A stretch of DNA of 64,000 nt from Staphylococcus lloydii (GCF_015775975.1 NZ_CP064056.1:372001-436000); one strand, 5' to 3'. Counted from the stretch's first letter, positions 1 to 8,315 are shown. Numbers and translations: made by a program. The notes: a model not told the origin generated them from the letters alone.

Positions 1-911
1 TGGAATGGCACCACTTAGAATACTTTAAACTATTAGCAAAGTTACAAAATGTATCTTTATCAGCAAAGCAATTAAATGTCAGCCAGTCCGCTTTAAGTCG
101 TGCAATTAAACAACTAGAGGAAGAAGTGGGCGCGCCACTATTTAATAGAGTAGGTAGGTCGCTGAAATTAAATAAATATGGCCAATCATTTTTAGTGACT
201 GTCAATACGATTACTCAGGAAATGGATATGTTTAAAAGTGAAGTAACGCAATCAATCGATATGTTAAATGGCGATATCAATATTGGTTTTTTACATTCTG
301 TAGGGCCCACATATTTATCCGACTTTTTAAAAACCTTTAATTCACAATATCCTAATATAAGAGTGAAACTGGTACAAGACCATGCCAAAGGATTAATTTC
401 TAAATTAGAGAATGGGGATATAGATGTAGCGATTACGATGGTGGCACCGGCTAGTAATAGTGTCTGTTTTATACCGTTACTACAAGAGCAATTGTTTATA
501 ACGCTACATAGTACTCACGATTTAGCCCAAGAGCAAAGTTTAAATATTGCCGACTTAGTTAATGAACAATTTATCTTACTCAAAGAGAACTTTGTATTAA
601 GAGAACAAGTTGATAAAATTTTTCATGACCATAATATAAATAATGTAGAAATTAATTTTGAAAGCGATGAAACGTTGACGATTGCAAGTTTCGTTAGTGC
701 AGGGTTAGGTATTTCTATCTTACCTAAATTAAAAAACATACAATTACCGAATCTTACTCAAATTCCAATTAGTAATTATAAAGCACGTCGTACTATAGGT
801 TTATGTTATTTAACTCAAGCAGACCAGTTGCCTATTGTTAAAGTTACGAAAGAAAGTTTATTAAATTATTTTAGCAATTACAATGAAGGTAAAGATTATA
901 ATAATATATAG
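1..911 (+). CDS. LysR-family transcriptional regulator (5' end cut by window edge)
   Basis: The reading frame is open from the first bases. The leading TG followed by GAATGGCACCAC fits an ATG whose A lies just outside the window, giving a start of MEWHHLEYF. An N-terminal winged helix-turn-helix of about 60 residues (SLSAKQLNVSQSALSRAIKQ, then PLFNRVGR) is typical of LysR regulators. The remaining 200 or so residues form the periplasmic-binding-protein-like effector domain. Length, about 302 residues, is normal for the family. The internal GTG at 126 is not the start because the DNA-binding domain lies upstream of it. It is followed by the promoter of the sensor kinase gene on the same strand. 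Target and effector are not evident; a link to the neighbouring ethanolamine-type genes is only positional. Confidence 0.9.
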   Translation, partial: EWHHLEYFKLLAKLQNVSLSAKQLNVSQSALSRAIKQLEEEVGAPLFNRVGRSLKLNKYGQSFLVTVNTITQEMDMFKSEVTQSIDMLNGDINIGFLHSVGPTYLSDFLKTFNSQYPNIRVKLVQDHAKGLISKLENGDIDVAITMVAPASNSVCFIPLLQEQLFITLHSTHDLAQEQSLNIADLVNEQFILLKENFVLREQVDKIFHDHNINNVEINFESDETLTIASFVSAGLGISILPKLKNIQLPNLTQIPISNYKARRTIGLCYLTQADQLPIVKVTKESLLNYFSNYNEGKDYNNI

Positions 912-955
912 TGTAAAATATAAATTTTTAAATCAACTGTAACTTTTATTTATAA

Positions 956-984
956 TTGACAATAGTTAGACAAAAATAGATAAT
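956..984 (+). promoter_or_regulatory. Promoter of sensor kinase/response regulator/eutH operon
   Basis: A TTGACA -35 box (956-961) and GATAAT -10 box (979-984) are separated by 17 bases. Transcription would start near 991 and read into the sensor kinase, the ANTAR regulator and eutH, since no other good promoter is seen before eutH. Confidence 0.65.
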
Positions 985-1039
985 TGTTACATATAAATTG
1001 AATTATCAAAATATTCACACATCATGATGGGGATGATAG

Positions 1040-2455
1040 GTCATCGACAATGTTACAGACATTTGTAAAAACTACACGACATTATCGCAAGAAGAAATAA
1101 CAGAGATTGTACAATTAACGGCACAATTACAGCGTATTGCAGATTTAAATAGGTCATATGTATTTATTGATTGTTTTTTTAAAGAATCAAACCATCTTAT
1201 TGTGGTTGCTGAAGCCGTGCCATCAAAAGAAGCTAATTTATACCAAAATTCTGTACTAACGCAAAATGTATATGAGAAGTTTGAACCTGCCGTTTTCCGA
1301 TCTTTACGTACTGATAAAGATGTACACCATCATAAGGCAGTAACGCAAGAAGGCCAAGTCGTTGAACAAAATGTGACGCCTATTAAAGTAAATGGCAATG
1401 TTATTGGCGCCTTAATCATGGAAAAGGATATAACGCGACAAATTAAAAATGAAGAGAAGTTATATGTGCTTTCAAGGGCAACCGAAACGATAAGTGAATT
1501 ATTTAAATATCCTAGTAGTGAACAAATATTTGTGCCAGATATGATTGAAGAAGCGTTGTTTTATCTTGATACGTCATTCATCGTCCAGTACTACAATTTA
1601 AAAGGTGAGAAAATTGTTCAAGATTTAACCGATAAACAATGCGATTTGAATATATCGATTTTAGATATCTTCCCAGATTTTGGTTACATATTGAATGATG
1701 ACAGAGTGTTTGTGATTGAAAATAAGGCAATACTAAACAAACACTTTCAAATCAAATGTATTAAATTATTTACCGACCAACAACTGACTGGATATTTGAT
1801 GATGTTAAAAGATATTACAGATGCTAAAGAAAAAGAAAAAGCTGTAATTTCCAAAACAGTAGCAATTCGAGAAGTACATCATCGTGTTAAAAATAACTTG
1901 CAAACTGTGGCTAGTTTATTAAGGCTACAAATGAGGATGGACGTACCAGAGGAAAGTAAGCATTATTTTCAAGAAAGCTTGAATCGTATATTGTGTATCG
2001 CCTCGGTTTATGAAGTTATTTTGAGTGAATCAGATTCAGATCATGTAAATATTGCTACGCTTATCGAAAAGATTGGTAATGCGCTCGTCTATAGCGAAAC
2101 TGCAGAGCAAGCGGTTAATATTAGTTATGATATAGACAATCAATTATATTTACCATCGCATTTAGCAATTTCTGTAGCCTTAATAGGCAATGAAATCATA
2201 ACCAATAGTTTACAACATGCATTTAAACAAACGGCCAAAGGTAATATCGATGTCACTTTATGCCATAAACAAACAGAAGCATTTTACACGTTGAAAGTTC
2301 AAGATAATGGCATTGGGAATGGCCATTATTCAAGTTCATTTGGTTTAAATATTGTAAGTACAATCGCTGAAAATGACTTAGATGGCTACTTTAATATTGC
2401 ACAAAATGATACTGGAACACTGGCGCAACTCGTATTTCAATACAAAGGGGAGTAA
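1040..2455 (+). CDS. EutW/PdtaS-type sensor histidine kinase (start codon problem)
   Basis: Cytoplasmic sensor kinase expected to phosphorylate the ANTAR regulator encoded directly downstream. The frame holds an N-terminal sensor region, a second PAS-like region, a HisKA_2 phosphoacceptor block (REVHHRVKNNLQTVASLLRL) and a HATPase domain (NEIITNSLQHAF, DNGIG). No membrane segments are seen. The in-frame sequence reads back without stop to 1040 and encodes plausible conserved protein (NYTTLSQEEITEIVQLTAQL), but it contains no ATG, GTG or TTG before GTG 1202, which has no ribosome binding site. ATG codons at 1024, 1027 and 1033 are in another frame; removing one G at 1039-1040 would join them to this frame. 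The coordinate given is the limit of the open frame, not a proven start. Either the gene is frameshifted at its extreme 5' end, starts at a rare codon, or carries a sequencing error. Confidence 0.85.
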   Translation, partial: VIDNVTDICKNYTTLSQEEITEIVQLTAQLQRIADLNRSYVFIDCFFKESNHLIVVAEAVPSKEANLYQNSVLTQNVYEKFEPAVFRSLRTDKDVHHHKAVTQEGQVVEQNVTPIKVNGNVIGALIMEKDITRQIKNEEKLYVLSRATETISELFKYPSSEQIFVPDMIEEALFYLDTSFIVQYYNLKGEKIVQDLTDKQCDLNISILDIFPDFGYILNDDRVFVIENKAILNKHFQIKCIKLFTDQQLTGYLMMLKDITDAKEKEKAVISKTVAIREVHHRVKNNLQTVASLLRLQMRMDVPEESKHYFQESLNRILCIASVYEVILSESDSDHVNIATLIEKIGNALVYSETAEQAVNISYDIDNQLYLPSHLAISVALIGNEIITNSLQHAFKQTAKGNIDVTLCHKQTEAFYTLKVQDNGIGNGHYSSSFGLNIVSTIAENDLDGYFNIAQNDTGTLAQLVFQYKGE

Positions 2456-2461
2456 TTGAAT

Positions 2462-3031
2462 ATGAACAAAATTATGGTTGTTGAAGACGAAGCCATCGTC
2501 AGATTGGATATAGTCGAAACATTAAAAGAAGCTCAGTACAATGTTGTTGCAGCAGTCGGGAATGGAGAAAAGGCAATAGAATATACAGAGAAACAACAAC
2601 CAGATTTGATTATAATGGATATTAAAATGCCTAAATTAGATGGATTAAAAGCAAGTAAAATAATAAGTAAACGGCATGATATACCTATTTTAATACTGAC
2701 AGCTTATAGCCAAAGTGAGTTTGTACAAGAGGCGAAGCAATCAAACATTGTTGGCTATATCATTAAACCTATTTCAGAGTCACAACTATTACCAGCCGTA
2801 GAGATTGCAATGGCGCAATCCGAACAAATGCGTAACTTAAAACAAAAAGTAACAGAATCATATGAAGCGATTGAACAACGTAAGCAAGTAGAAAAAGCAA
2901 AAGGCTTATTAATGCATAGACAAAATATAAGTGAAGAAGCGGCTTACAAGAAATTGAGGAAATTAAGCATGAATCATCATACGAATATTCAACAGATAGC
3001 TATAAAAGTGATTGAACAATTAGGTTCATAG
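2462..3031 (+). CDS. ANTAR-domain response regulator (EutV-like antiterminator)
   Basis: Receiver domain (VVEDEAIVRLDIV; phosphoacceptor Asp in IIMDIKMPKLDG; Lys in GYIIKPIS), then a coiled-coil linker and a C-terminal ANTAR domain of about 55 residues (KQVEKAKGLLMHRQNISEEA, then AYKKLRKLSMN). ANTAR proteins bind paired RNA hairpins and prevent intrinsic termination. Start ATG 2462 is chosen over the upstream TTG 2456 because GGGGAG at 2447-2452 is correctly spaced. The gene follows the kinase by 6 bases and precedes eutH. Its likely RNA targets are present: hairpins with A1/G4 hexaloops overlapping terminators in the eutH leader and in the leader of the facing aldehyde dehydrogenase operon. 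The family is the same as EutV of Enterococcus faecalis. Confidence 0.93.
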   Translation: MNKIMVVEDEAIVRLDIVETLKEAQYNVVAAVGNGEKAIEYTEKQQPDLIIMDIKMPKLDGLKASKIISKRHDIPILILTAYSQSEFVQEAKQSNIVGYIIKPISESQLLPAVEIAMAQSEQMRNLKQKVTESYEAIEQRKQVEKAKGLLMHRQNISEEAAYKKLRKLSMNHHTNIQQIAIKVIEQLGS

Positions 3032-3045
3032 TTTTACCACTATAC

Positions 3046-3073
3046 AAGTGAATACGTTCGAGCAAAGATGCTT
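3046..3073 (+). promoter_or_regulatory. Candidate ANTAR-binding RNA hairpin in eutH leader
   Basis: GAGC (3060-3063) and GCTT (3070-3073) can pair around the hexaloop AAAGAT, which has A at position 1 and G at position 4 as in known ANTAR P2 hairpins. The 3' arm is part of the terminator stem that follows, so the two structures exclude one another. AAGTGAATA at 3046-3054 is shared with the second leader at 8287-8295. A clear companion P1 stem is not seen; AGTGAA in the shared box has A1/G4 spacing but flanks that pair poorly. Confidence 0.6.
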
Positions 3074-3110
3074 ATTTGAAATTCAAATAGGCATCTTTTT
3101 GCTTTTTATG
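3065..3110 (+). terminator. Attenuator terminator in eutH leader
   Basis: A 15-bp stem (3066-3080 with 3082-3096, one G-U pair) is followed by TTTTTGCTTTTT. It lies 25 bases before the eutH start, between the response regulator and eutH, so it must be read through for eutH expression. It overlaps the candidate ANTAR hairpin. Confidence 0.8.
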
Positions 3111-3134
3111 AGGTTGAAAAAGGGGGACATTATC

Positions 3135-4409
3135 ATGGAACATATAGGTACGGTAATTATATATATCATTATGATTTGTGCGGTTATTGGTGCTTTCGGT
3201 GCTATACGTAATCCCGAAATAGGTGTCGGGAAAGAATTTATGGAAGGGATCTTTACTATCGGTCCGATATTTGCCAATTCAGCAGGTATCATGGCATCTA
3301 TTCCATTTATTTCAAAGTTTATCGAAAATATTTGTGGTCCGTTTTTCAATAAGATTGGAGCAGACCCAGCAATTGCAGCGACGTCGATATTGGCGACTGA
3401 TATGGGTGGTTATCAATTGGCAGATGTGTTAAAGCACAGTTATGAAGGCTGGATTATGGCAATGATAGTAGGTTTTATGGCCGGAGCAACAATCGTCTTT
3501 TCTATACCTTTAGGTTTGCCAATGTTAGATAAAAGAGATCATAAATATATGGCTTTAGGTATTTTATCTGGTTTGTTAGCTATTCCTTTTGGTGTTTTTA
3601 TATCAACATTTATCATCTTGATGAGTCATATGAAAATACGTACTGTAGTTGAAACTACTGGTGCTGCGACACACGTGTTTTCTATTAGTCTATCAACGGT
3701 GTTTGTGAACTTATTACCATTAATTATTTTCGTAGTGATTACAGCAATTGGATTATATTTCTTCTCAGATATTATGATTAAAATATTTATAATTTTTGGT
3801 AAGATCTTGGATGTTTGTATTAAACTCGTATTTGTATTTTCAGTTGTACAAATCTTTACTGGTTTCTTTACAAATGTGTTTGGCGTTTGGGGCTTCGACC
3901 CAATCATGGCTGATAAAAAAGATAACTTTAGGGCATTAGAAAATGCAGGTAACATCGCAATTATGTTATCCGGAGCATTCCCAATGGTTTACTTGATACG
4001 TAAATACTTCTCTAATGGTTTAACTAAAATTGGTAGTAAGATTGGTTTGAGTGAAGTAGGTAGTGCAGGTATTATTGCTACGGTCGCGAATATTTTAGCA
4101 ATGTTTAAGCTAGTTAAAGATATGCCACCTAAAGATAAAGTAATTAATATTGCTTTTGGTGTGTGTTCTGCCTTTCTACTTGGAGATCACTTATCATATA
4201 CCGCTAACTTCCAACCTACATTAATTCCAGCTGTGATGATAGGTAAATTAAGTGCCGGTATATTAGCGGTTATATTTGCATACTTGTTATGTATACCAAA
4301 AGCTAGAAAATTAGAAGACATAGATAGAAGAGCAGGTATTATTGGTCCTGATGAATACTTAGAAAAAGAACGATTAGCAAATCGTCATCACGAACACAAG
4401 CAGGGTTAA
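3135..4409 (+). CDS. eutH: Ethanolamine permease EutH
   Basis: Integral membrane protein of 424 residues with about 10 hydrophobic segments, matching the EutH family (MEHIGTVIIYIIMICAVIGA start; conserved GPIFANSAGIMASIPFIS, TSILATDMGGYQLA, GDHLSYTANFQP). EutH brings ethanolamine across the cytoplasmic membrane, most importantly when little diffuses in uncharged form. Start ATG 3135 follows AAAAAGGGGGAC; an upstream in-frame GTG would begin inside the leader terminator and is rejected. No ethanolamine ammonia-lyase (eutBC) or shell protein genes are present in this window. A strong terminator follows at 4428. Confidence 0.93.
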   Translation: MEHIGTVIIYIIMICAVIGAFGAIRNPEIGVGKEFMEGIFTIGPIFANSAGIMASIPFISKFIENICGPFFNKIGADPAIAATSILATDMGGYQLADVLKHSYEGWIMAMIVGFMAGATIVFSIPLGLPMLDKRDHKYMALGILSGLLAIPFGVFISTFIILMSHMKIRTVVETTGAATHVFSISLSTVFVNLLPLIIFVVITAIGLYFFSDIMIKIFIIFGKILDVCIKLVFVFSVVQIFTGFFTNVFGVWGFDPIMADKKDNFRALENAGNIAIMLSGAFPMVYLIRKYFSNGLTKIGSKIGLSEVGSAGIIATVANILAMFKLVKDMPPKDKVINIAFGVCSAFLLGDHLSYTANFQPTLIPAVMIGKLSAGILAVIFAYLLCIPKARKLEDIDRRAGIIGPDEYLEKERLANRHHEHKQG

Positions 4410-4427
4410 ATCTTATTATTATTATTA

Positions 4428-4461
4428 TCGACAAAGCTATAATTTGTTTTGTCGATTTTTT
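4428..4461 (+). terminator. Terminator of the eutH operon
   Basis: TCGACAAA and TTTTGTCGA pair around an 11-base loop, followed by TTTTTT. Confidence 0.8.
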
Positions 4462-4478
4462 GTATGCAAAGCAAAATA

Positions 4479-4516
4479 AATAAGCTAGACGCTATGAAAC
4501 GTCTGGCTTATTTTTG
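4479..4516. terminator. Convergent terminator between eutH and the SDR operon
   Basis: AATAAGCTAGACG pairs with CGTCTGGCTTATT (one G-U), with T-rich flanks on both strands. It can serve the minus-strand operon ending at 4540. Confidence 0.7.
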
Positions 4517-4539
4517 TTAGTGATTAGATTAGCATTATT

Positions 4540-5307
4540 TTAGAAGTAATTTGCAGTAATACCACCATCAACATTAATGTTAGCACCGTTAGTCCAGTCA
4601 GATTCATCAGAAGCCAAATACAATGCGCAATTTACAATGTCTTCAGGCTTACCAAATCTGCCTGTCGGTTGTCTGTCTAAGCGTTCTTTCTTAGCGGCTT
4701 CATCAGAGACTAGCCATTCCATTAATAATGGTGTTTCAATAGGCCCTGGGCTAATTGCATTTGTACGAATACCTTTAGGTCTAAATTGAATTGCTAATGA
4801 TTTTGTCAGTGATACTACCGCACCTTTTGAAGCAGTGTAAGCGTCTTGTGGCACTGAACAGCCCATTTCTGCAACGAATGATGCAATGTTGATAATTGAG
4901 CCTGATTCATTTTTTTCCATTTCAGGGATGACGTATTTTGTCATAAAGAATATGCCTTTAACGTTAATATTCATTACTAAATCCCAAACTTCTTCAGAGG
5001 TATTAACTACAGAATTATCGGCAGAAGGCATAACACCAGCATTATTGTATAACACGTCGATCTTGCCAAAAGTCTCCACTGTTTGTGCGACTGCTTGTTT
5101 GACTTGTTGTTCATTTGAAATATCAACTTGGAAAAACTTAGCTTCTCCACCGTTATGAACGATGTCGTTAGTTGCTGTTTGACCAGCCAACTCGTCTCTT
5201 TCGAAAACTGCTACTTTCGCGCCTTCAGCTGCAAATTTTTGTGCCGCAACGAGACCCATGCCTCCACCAGCACCTGTGATGATACATACTTTGTCTTTTA
5301 ATCTCAT
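4540..5307 (-). CDS. Short-chain dehydrogenase/reductase (SDR)
   Basis: Classical SDR of 255 residues with the NAD(P) loop TGAGGGMG near residue 12, NNAG near residue 90 and the catalytic YTASK motif with upstream Ser. The C-terminal WTNGANINVDGG is typical. Such enzymes oxidise alcohols or reduce ketones; the substrate cannot be read from sequence. It is the last gene of a three-gene operon after the aldehyde dehydrogenase and the glutamine-synthetase-like ligase (27-base gap), with AGGAGG upstream of ATG 5307. In this setting it could oxidise the hydroxyl of gamma-glutamyl-ethanolamide to the aldehyde used by the aldehyde dehydrogenase. That role is inferred. Confidence 0.9.
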   Translation of the reverse strand: MRLKDKVCIITGAGGGMGLVAAQKFAAEGAKVAVFERDELAGQTATNDIVHNGGEAKFFQVDISNEQQVKQAVAQTVETFGKIDVLYNNAGVMPSADNSVVNTSEEVWDLVMNINVKGIFFMTKYVIPEMEKNESGSIINIASFVAEMGCSVPQDAYTASKGAVVSLTKSLAIQFRPKGIRTNAISPGPIETPLLMEWLVSDEAAKKERLDRQPTGRFGKPEDIVNCALYLASDESDWTNGANINVDGGITANYF

Positions 5308-5334
5308 AAATGTTACCTCCTAAATATCGATGAA

Positions 5335-6735
5335 TTAGCTTTGTTCGAAATAGCGTGAACGTTCCCAAGTTGTTACAAAGGAATCAAAATCATTTTGTTC
5401 AGAACGTGCTGCATGTAGATAGTGTTTTGCTACATCTTCACCCAATACTTCTTTTACGACATCGCTATTTTTCCAATGATAAATAGCTTCATGTAAAGAA
5501 GAAGGGATGCGATCTACACTATCTTGTTCATAAGCATTACCTTTTAATTCGTCCTCAAGTGGAATGTTATGTTCGATACCGTAAAGTCCGGCACCAATTA
5601 AGGCAGAATATGCTAAATAAGGGTTCATATCTGCACCGGAAATACGAGATTCAAAACGTAATGCATTACCATGACCAACCGTTCTATAACCAGCAGAGCG
5701 ATTATCATGACTCCATGCAATACTTACTGGCGCCCAAGAGTTAGGTGCGAAACGTTTGTAAGAATTAACGTATGGGGCATACATTAAAGCGAAATCTTTA
5801 GTATATTTGATAACACCTGCTAAGAAATGTTGCATCGTCTCAGACATTGGATTGTCTGCACCGTCGCCAGCATAAAAGGCATTGTTAGAAGTGCCTTTCT
5901 CCATCATACTGAGATGAATGTGGCCACTTGAACCAGTCCATTCTGCGTAAGGTTTGGCCATAAATGTTACGGCTTTATCGTTTTGGATACAAATTTCTTT
6001 CATACCGTGTTTAAACATAATATGTTGGTCTGCAGCTTTTAAGGCATGGTCGTATTTTAAGTTGATTTCGTGTTGACCTTTATATGCTTCACCTTTAGAC
6101 GATTCAATAACGATGCCCATACGATGCATCTGATGTCTGATTTCTTGATAGATGGGTTCGTTTTTAGTACCTTGTAGCAAGTTATAATCTTCGTTAAGGT
6201 GGCCTGCAGCTTCTAAATTGGCAAATCCTTTTTTATCAATATTTTCGAATGAATCATTAAATAAGTAAAACTCTAATTCACTCGCAAGGTGAGGTGACAA
6301 GCCATGCGCTTCTGCTTTTTTAATTTGACGTTGTAAAATTGAACGTGGCGCGATACAGATTTCTTCGCTACCATCTTCGGTAAATACGTCACAGAAAACC
6401 ATTGCTGTTTTATCTAACCAAGGCACAATTTTTAACGTGTCCCAATCCGGTTTAGCTAAATAATCACCGTAGCCTTTATCCCAGTTCATATATTCATAGC
6501 CTTCATTTGTATCCATTTCGAAATTAGTACCTAATAAATAGTTACAAAAATGAGTGCCTTCCGAAATGTCATTTTCTAAGATAAAATCGCCAGTAATTCG
6601 TTTCCCCATTAAACGACCTTGCATATCACAAAAACCTAGCACTACAGTGTTGATTTTGTCTTCCTCGATAAGTTGTAGTAATTCATTTTTATCAATATTA
6701 CCAGCCTTATTGTTAGGATTAATTTCTTTAAACAT
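5335..6735 (-). CDS. Glutamine synthetase-like gamma-glutamyl-amine ligase
   Basis: Protein of 466 residues with the glutamine synthetase fold: beta-grasp N-terminus (DMQGRLMGKR near residue 37), catalytic motifs SELEFYLF, GQHEINL, GSSGHIHLS and the NRSAGYRT region, and FESRISGADMNPYLA near the C-terminus. The housekeeping enzyme usually sits beside glnR; this one lies between an alcohol and an aldehyde dehydrogenase, as do PuuA and gamma-glutamyl-ethanolamide synthetases. The expected reaction is ATP-dependent amide formation between the side-chain carboxyl of glutamate and an amine, with ethanolamine proposed because of EutH. Start ATG 6735 is chosen over ATG 6753 because AAGGGG is correctly spaced. 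The gene begins 22 bases after the aldehyde dehydrogenase stop. Confidence 0.9.
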   Translation of the reverse strand: MFKEINPNNKAGNIDKNELLQLIEEDKINTVVLGFCDMQGRLMGKRITGDFILENDISEGTHFCNYLLGTNFEMDTNEGYEYMNWDKGYGDYLAKPDWDTLKIVPWLDKTAMVFCDVFTEDGSEEICIAPRSILQRQIKKAEAHGLSPHLASELEFYLFNDSFENIDKKGFANLEAAGHLNEDYNLLQGTKNEPIYQEIRHQMHRMGIVIESSKGEAYKGQHEINLKYDHALKAADQHIMFKHGMKEICIQNDKAVTFMAKPYAEWTGSSGHIHLSMMEKGTSNNAFYAGDGADNPMSETMQHFLAGVIKYTKDFALMYAPYVNSYKRFAPNSWAPVSIAWSHDNRSAGYRTVGHGNALRFESRISGADMNPYLAYSALIGAGLYGIEHNIPLEDELKGNAYEQDSVDRIPSSLHEAIYHWKNSDVVKEVLGEDVAKHYLHAARSEQNDFDSFVTTWERSRYFEQS

Positions 6736-6757
6736 AACTTCCAACCCCTTCATTTAG

Positions 6758-8197
6758 TTATTCATTTAAAGTTAATGAAATATATTTTAATTCTAAGAAG
6801 CCATCTAAACCGTGATGTCCGCCTTCTCTGCCCATACCGCTTTCTTTTATTCCTCCAAATGGTGCTTGAGGTACGCTAAGTTGAGTGCCGTTAACGCCAA
6901 TCATACCGAATTCGAGTTGTTCGCTAACTTTATGGATTGTGTTTACGTTGTTAGAGAAGAAGTAAGCTGCTAAACCGTATGGAGAAGCATTGGCGATTTC
7001 GATTGCTTCTTGTTCGTCTGCAAACTCGATAATAGGCGCGACTGGGCCGAAAATTTCTTCCTGGGCAATAGACATATCTGGCGTGACGTTAGTTACCACT
7101 GTCGGTTCGTAAAATAAACCAAAATCAGAAATAGGTAATTTTTTACCACCTGTAGCAACTGTTGCGCCACTATTTTGAGCTTCATTGACTAATTGTTCTA
7201 CTTTATTAATTGCGTCTGCATTGATAAGTGGCCCGACTTGAGCGTTGTCATCATTTGCTGGACCAACTTTAAATTGTTTAACTCTATTAATGATTTTGTC
7301 TGTAAATTCAGTTTTAACATCTTTATGCACTAAAATAGTATTGATGCCGTTACACATTTGACCTGTGTTTTCAAATTTATTGTCGACGATTGCGTCTGCA
7401 GCTGCTTCTAAGTCTGCGTCTGGTAAGACGATTGCAGGCGCATTACCACCTAGTTCTAGTGAAATACGCGTAATGTGATTCGCTGCTTTTTGCATTAATG
7501 ACTTACCGATATGAGTTGAGCCTGTAAACGACATTTTCTTAACGCGGTAATCGTTAAATAGTGTGTCTGATATTAACGATGCACTACCAGTTAAAATATT
7601 AGCGACACCATCATCAATTTCGGTCGCCATCAATTCATCAAATATTGCGATTGCAATTCTTGGCGTCTCACTCGATGGTTTAACAATCACAGTACAACCT
7701 GCTGCTAAGGCAGGTGCAACTTTTCTCGCTACCATGGCACCTGGAAAGTTCCACGGTGTAATTAAGCCACAGACACCAACGGGTTGTTTTAATACAGAAA
7801 TACGTTGTTGTGGTGAGGAAGGCGGGATGATTTCTCCGTAAATTCGTTTGCCTTCAGCAGCATACCATCTAATGAATTTGGCACAGACGCCTATTTCACC
7901 ATATGCTTCTGCGTATGGTTTACCTTGTTCTTCACACATAATTAAAGCTAAGTCGTGTTGTTTGGCTAATAAATTATTAGCCCATTGTTCTAAAATGTCA
8001 CCACGATAATCTGCAGTATATTTAGACCATTGTTGGAATGCACCATGTGCAGCTTCTATACTTTGTTGGATATTTGCTTCGGTAACTTTGGGTACTTGAC
8101 CGACGATGTCACCGTTAGCAGGGTTAACTACTTCTAACGTATCAGTCGTTTGTAGTTGTTGCCCGTTAATCCAATTATGATTTAATTCTTCACTCAT
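6758..8197 (-). CDS. NAD(P)-dependent aldehyde dehydrogenase
   Basis: Aldehyde dehydrogenase superfamily protein of 479 residues, closest in style to succinate-semialdehyde and PuuC-type enzymes: TPWNFPGAM, the general-base Glu in SLELGGNAP, the catalytic Cys in NTGQMCNGIN, and EEIFGPVAPI. It would oxidise an aldehyde to the acid; in this operon gamma-glutamyl-aminoacetaldehyde to gamma-glutamylglycine is proposed. Start ATG 8197 follows AAAGGGGG; an upstream in-frame ATG at 8230 lies inside the leader terminator and is rejected. It is the first gene of the operon with the ligase and the SDR. Expression should depend on reading through the terminator at 8217-8275. Confidence 0.92.
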   Translation of the reverse strand: MSEELNHNWINGQQLQTTDTLEVVNPANGDIVGQVPKVTEANIQQSIEAAHGAFQQWSKYTADYRGDILEQWANNLLAKQHDLALIMCEEQGKPYAEAYGEIGVCAKFIRWYAAEGKRIYGEIIPPSSPQQRISVLKQPVGVCGLITPWNFPGAMVARKVAPALAAGCTVIVKPSSETPRIAIAIFDELMATEIDDGVANILTGSASLISDTLFNDYRVKKMSFTGSTHIGKSLMQKAANHITRISLELGGNAPAIVLPDADLEAAADAIVDNKFENTGQMCNGINTILVHKDVKTEFTDKIINRVKQFKVGPANDDNAQVGPLINADAINKVEQLVNEAQNSGATVATGGKKLPISDFGLFYEPTVVTNVTPDMSIAQEEIFGPVAPIIEFADEQEAIEIANASPYGLAAYFFSNNVNTIHKVSEQLEFGMIGVNGTQLSVPQAPFGGIKESGMGREGGHHGLDGFLELKYISLTLNE

Positions 8198-8216
8198 AAA
8201 AGCGCCCCCTTTACAT

Positions 8217-8275
8217 ACAAAAAAAGGCACTTATGTAACTCGCTTTGACATGAAGTCAAGCGTTACATAAGCGCC
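8217..8275 (-). terminator. Attenuator terminator in the aldehyde dehydrogenase operon leader
   Basis: On the minus strand a roughly 20-bp stem (GGCGCTTATGTAAC pairing with GTTACATAAGTGCC, continued inward by CGCTTGAC with GTCAAAGCG) is followed by seven T residues. It lies about 60 bases after the predicted transcription start and 20 bases before the ribosome binding site, so it is a leader attenuator and not the end of an upstream gene; the upstream gene is divergent. Confidence 0.88.
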
Positions 8276-8295
8276 ATTGCTTAGTATATTCACTT
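8268..8295 (-). promoter_or_regulatory. Candidate ANTAR-binding RNA hairpin in aldehyde dehydrogenase leader
   Basis: On the minus strand TAAGC (8283-8279) and GCTTA (8272-8268) form a 5-bp stem around the hexaloop AATGGC, with A at position 1 and G at position 4. The 3' side is the beginning of the terminator stem, so hairpin and terminator are mutually exclusive. AAGTGAATA at 8295-8287 lies 4 bases before the stem, matching the eutH leader. Confidence 0.65.
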
Positions 8296-8315
8296 AAAGT
8301 TAATTGTTAAAAATA

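Noticed and set aside
126..911. LysR gene starting at GTG 126
   Set aside because: The conserved helix-turn-helix lies upstream of 126 in the same open frame; the true start is at the window edge.
1202..2455. Sensor kinase starting at GTG 1202
   Set aside because: There is no ribosome binding site there, and protein-like sequence continues in frame back to 1040.
3011..3027. TGAAC-AATTAG-GTTCA hairpin at the end of the response regulator gene as P1
   Set aside because: It has a six-base loop beginning with A, but position 4 is T, and it lies within coding sequence.
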